From contig DDTB01000019.1 in NCBI GenBank assembly GCA_002343985.1, positions 1-47,612 of the forward strand: a DNA stretch of 47,612 nt, written 5' to 3'. Positions 45,625 through 47,612 of this stretch are shown piece by piece (positions within the stretch are counted from its first letter, which is position 1; every line of letters begins with the position of its first letter). The position numbers and the translations under genes were made by a program. Below the pieces are notes generated by a model, which saw only the letters and a program-made list of their open reading frames with translations, did no database searches and was not told where the DNA came from. Origin of the DNA: Chitinophagaceae bacterium UBA2375. GTDB taxonomy: Bacteria > Bacteroidota > Bacteroidia > Chitinophagales > Chitinophagaceae.

Positions 45625-45957
45625 AATTGTAAAAAATGCTCAATATCACACAACGTCCCTTGACAGGAGACGTTGCTAAGAAGTAAAACAGGGGATCTAT
45701 CAAGTTACCAATATTTTGGAGATGGAGGATATTTCTTTGGCACAAACATTGTCAGGATAAAATTGTGAACAATGCTTAATATTACGCAACGTCCCTTGAC
45801 AGGAGACGTTGCTAAGAAGTAAAACAGGGGATTTGTCAAGTTACCAGTATTTTGGAGATGGAGGATATTTCTTTGTCACAAACATTGTCAGGATAAAATT
45901 CTGAACAATGCTCAATATTACGCAACGTCCCTTGACAGGAGACGTTGCTAAGAAGTT
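45550..45957. repeat. three tandem 136-bp units: RAYT 3' end plus REP
   Basis: Units 45550-45685, 45686-45821 and 45822-45957 have an exact period of 136 bases. Each starts with the last 25 codons of the RAYT gene (KQGI... to LSG and stop) and continues with a short spacer and one REP palindrome: 45651-45676, 45786-45812 and 45922-45948. The second and third units keep the same codons and stop with a few substitutions, but they lie after the true stop and the period is not a multiple of three, so they are not translated as part of the gene. Confidence 0.93.
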
Positions 45958-46014
45958 AAGAAGTTAAACAACACCAATTCCCCTTTCAGGGGTGCTGTTA
46001 AGACGTTGAGCGTT
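45958..46014 (-). repeat. short inverted repeat downstream of the phosphoribosyltransferase gene
   Basis: CCCC-TTTCA-GGGG with partly complementary flanks (AACACC / TGCTGTT), ending about 15 bases from the stop of the minus-strand gene. It could be a weak terminator; no clean U-tract follows. Confidence 0.4.
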
Positions 46015-46647
46015 TTACGAGGAATGGTTTTGTTGTGATTGTTCAAGGAGTTTCATCACATCATCATCCGTAACTTCTGAAAAATCTTCATAACATGCGC
46101 CTACTCCATAGAATTCCTCCGGGTAATAAGGACAAATAAATTCATCGGCCAGCTTTTTAATTTTTCCGGCTGTTTCCTGTGCTGCAACCGGAACGGCTAC
46201 CACAATTTTTTTAGGCTGTTTTGACCGGAGTAATGCAATAGAAGCGAGCATGGTATGGCCGGTAGCGATGCCGTCATCTATGATGATGACTATCTTATCC
46301 TTAATATCAACAGGCAACCTGTTGCCCATAAACTTATCCCTTCTTTCCCTTAATGACTGCCTGATCCTGCTTATTTCCTCCTGCAAATATGCATCCGGAA
46401 CACCGCTGTTTTCATCGATCAGTTCCGTTTCCAGGCTCACGGCGCCGATGGCATACTCCCTGTTGTTCGGATGCCCGATTTTTTTTGTCAGCAACAGTTC
46501 CATCGGGAAGCCAAAGTGCCTGGCAACCACATAGCCAAGCGGAACACCACCCCGGGGAATAGCCATCACAACACAATCCTTATTGCGATATTCTTCAAGT
46601 TTTGGTATCAATGCAAATGCCGCATCCTCCCTGACTTTATAGATCAT
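46015..46647 (-). CDS. phosphoribosyltransferase-family protein
   Basis: The 210-residue cytoplasmic protein has the type I PRTase fold: N-terminal hood (VVMAIPRGGVPLGYVVA), KKIGHPNNREYAIGAV, and the PRPP-binding loop IIIDDGIATGHTM near residues 116-128. The nucleobase or other acceptor is not deducible; these stand-alone proteins are often paired with a dienelactone-hydrolase-type gene, sometimes as a fusion. The partner is directly upstream on the same strand (11 bases apart), supporting a functional pair of unknown role. Confidence 0.9.
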   Translation of the reverse strand: MIYKVREDAAFALIPKLEEYRNKDCVVMAIPRGGVPLGYVVARHFGFPMELLLTKKIGHPNNREYAIGAVSLETELIDENSGVPDAYLQEEISRIRQSLRERRDKFMGNRLPVDIKDKIVIIIDDGIATGHTMLASIALLRSKQPKKIVVAVPVAAQETAGKIKKLADEFICPYYPEEFYGVGACYEDFSEVTDDDVMKLLEQSQQNHSS

Positions 46648-46658
46648 AGAAATGAATT

Positions 46659-47327
46659 TTATGCGTTGATCTTGCTTGCTGATGGAAGGCGCAGGAATTC
46701 TGTAAACCAGTTTTTTGCCAGCTCGGACACCAGTTCCAATTTGCCGGGTTCTTCAAACAAGTGTGAGGCGCCTGCAACCAGTTCCAGTTTTTTGTGGCAC
46801 TCAAGGAGCGCGAAGGCCTGCTCGTTTAGTGCCAGCACGTCTTCATCGAGGGTTCCCACAATCAGCAATGTGGGCGCCTGTACTGATGGCAATGCATCCC
46901 ATGCCAGATCGGGACGGCCACCCCTTGAAACAATTGCTCTAATCAAAGGATGCAATCTTGCCGCAGCCTGCAGTGCGGAAGCCGAACCTGTACTGGCGCC
47001 AAAATACCCTAATCTGAATTTGCTGAATTCTGTTGACTGATGAATATACTCGGTAACCTCCGCGAGACGGTTGCTGAGGAGGTCAATATCGAACCTGTTT
47101 TCATAAATGGTATCCTCGTCCTCCGTCAGCAGATCGGTCAGCAGGGTAGCGATCCGTTCCTTATTCAGCATACCGGCCACGACATTATTCCTTACGCTGT
47201 ACCTGCTGCTCCCACTGCCATGAGAGAAGATCACCATGGCATCCGCCCCGGGAGGCACACAGAGGATAGCCGGCAGATGCAGCCCAGCTTTTATTGGAAT
47301 GTCAATTTCTATTTTTTCCAATGCCAT
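46659..47327 (-). CDS. dienelactone-hydrolase-like alpha/beta-hydrolase
   Basis: The 222-residue cytoplasmic protein has SHGSGSSR oxyanion segment, nucleophile S in FGASTGS, acid in GTLDEDV and H in ASHLFEEPG, the arrangement of DLH-type hydrolases without the usual cysteine nucleophile. First gene of a two-gene operon with the phosphoribosyltransferase. The start ATG is at 47327. Natural substrate unknown. Confidence 0.88.
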   Translation of the reverse strand: MALEKIEIDIPIKAGLHLPAILCVPPGADAMVIFSHGSGSSRYSVRNNVVAGMLNKERIATLLTDLLTEDEDTIYENRFDIDLLSNRLAEVTEYIHQSTEFSKFRLGYFGASTGSASALQAAARLHPLIRAIVSRGGRPDLAWDALPSVQAPTLLIVGTLDEDVLALNEQAFALLECHKKLELVAGASHLFEEPGKLELVSELAKNWFTEFLRLPSASKINA

Positions 47328-47612
47328 GGATTATTATATTTTGGCAAAGCCAATAAATGTACACCCATCATAATGCATTAAAACCTATTTCCCGTCATCT
47401 GCGGAAATGAGATTTGTCAATAATAATTGCCGATCCCGGGAGCGGCATGTATAAAAGCTGTTATTCGAATATCCTGCTGCAATCAAGTTAGGAGCGCCAA
47501 GGGCGACTTTCGGAGGAATTGGGTAGATGAGGGAAAGAAGGATTGCGCAAGGTCCCTTTACCAAAGATGTTGATGAGAACTAGTGGCTTCGCCAGGAATC
47601 GAATGCAGACGA
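47328..47612. other. right edge with a degenerate REP
   Basis: No gene seen. TTGGC-AAA-GCCAA (47341-47353) is a small palindrome 14 bases upstream of the hydrolase start and could be an operator. At 47545-47579 a sequence GCGCAAGGTCCC, ACCAAAGATGTTGATGAGAA resembles a decayed GCAACGTC REP with its A-rich tail. Confidence 0.5.

Noticed and set aside
45371..45745. 124-codon minus-strand open frame over the RAYT 3' end
   Set aside because: It is antisense to a recognised transposase and spans the tandem repeats; composition shows no coding signature.
44742..45957. Possible CRISPR array
   Set aside because: Repeats are palindromic with long, near-identical spacers and periods of 115 and 136 bases, and no cas genes are nearby; the RAYT explains them.
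45686..45957. Extra small genes in the second and third 136-bp units
   Set aside because: They carry only the last 25 codons of the RAYT with no start codon of their own; they are repeat copies, not genes.

Overview
The window comes from a Bacteroidota chromosome, most likely family Chitinophagaceae or a close relative. Grounds: SusC/SusD pairs, a type IX secretion C-terminal signal, FecR proteins of the Bacteroidota type, -7 promoter boxes of the TAnnTTTG type, and GH144 enzymes (the founding member, CpSGL, is from Chitinophaga pinensis). No rRNA, tRNA or CRISPR array was recognised.

Layout. (1) 1-8.3 kb, minus strand, housekeeping: a Rieske protein, hflX, a SurA-type periplasmic PPIase, then infB, nusA and rimP (transcribed rimP-nusA-infB and closed by a good terminator). 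(2) 8.4-9.5 kb: a small DUF4834-like protein, a HAD phosphatase and a cluster of UUCG-loop palindromes. (3) 9.56-27.4 kb, minus strand: a polysaccharide utilisation locus (PUL), read from the right as ECF sigma factor, FecR anti-sigma, SusC with STN domain, SusD, GH144, LamG lipoprotein, second GH144 (lipoprotein), GH97, GH43-type enzyme with discoidin and FN3-like domains, GH3, alpha/beta-hydrolase. The GH144 pair plus GH3 points to beta-1,2-glucan; an inverting SusB-type GH97 and a terminal esterase suggest a decorated or alpha-linked variant. (4) 27.5-33.6 kb: a small secreted protein, an OmpA-like lipoprotein with terminator, and a large subtilisin-type protease with a T9SS tail. (5) 33.8-38.3 kb, plus strand: two LytS-type sensor kinases (the first with a ruined ATP site) and a LytTR response regulator in one overlapping operon, then two membrane proteins. 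(6) 38.3-44.7 kb: a structured intergenic element, a TonB-dependent receptor on the minus strand, then an alpha/beta-hydrolase, an S41 protease and a lipoprotein on the plus strand. (7) 44.7-47.6 kb: a REP-associated tyrosine transposase (RAYT) embedded in its own REP palindromes, with two local tandem amplifications, then a phosphoribosyltransferase / dienelactone-hydrolase pair.

How the parts work together. In the PUL a substrate-loaded SusC would signal through its STN domain to FecR and release the sigma factor. The surface GH144 lipoprotein, SusD and LamG protein would capture and cut the glucan, and periplasmic GH144, GH97, GH3 and the esterase would finish it. The REP family of the RAYT is also present as a composite pair at the left edge, 44 kb away, so it is probably genome-wide. 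The least ordinary items are the PUL's enzyme combination, the RAYT with triplicated 3' end plus REP, the tandem kinase with a pseudokinase partner, and the structured element near 38.6 kb.
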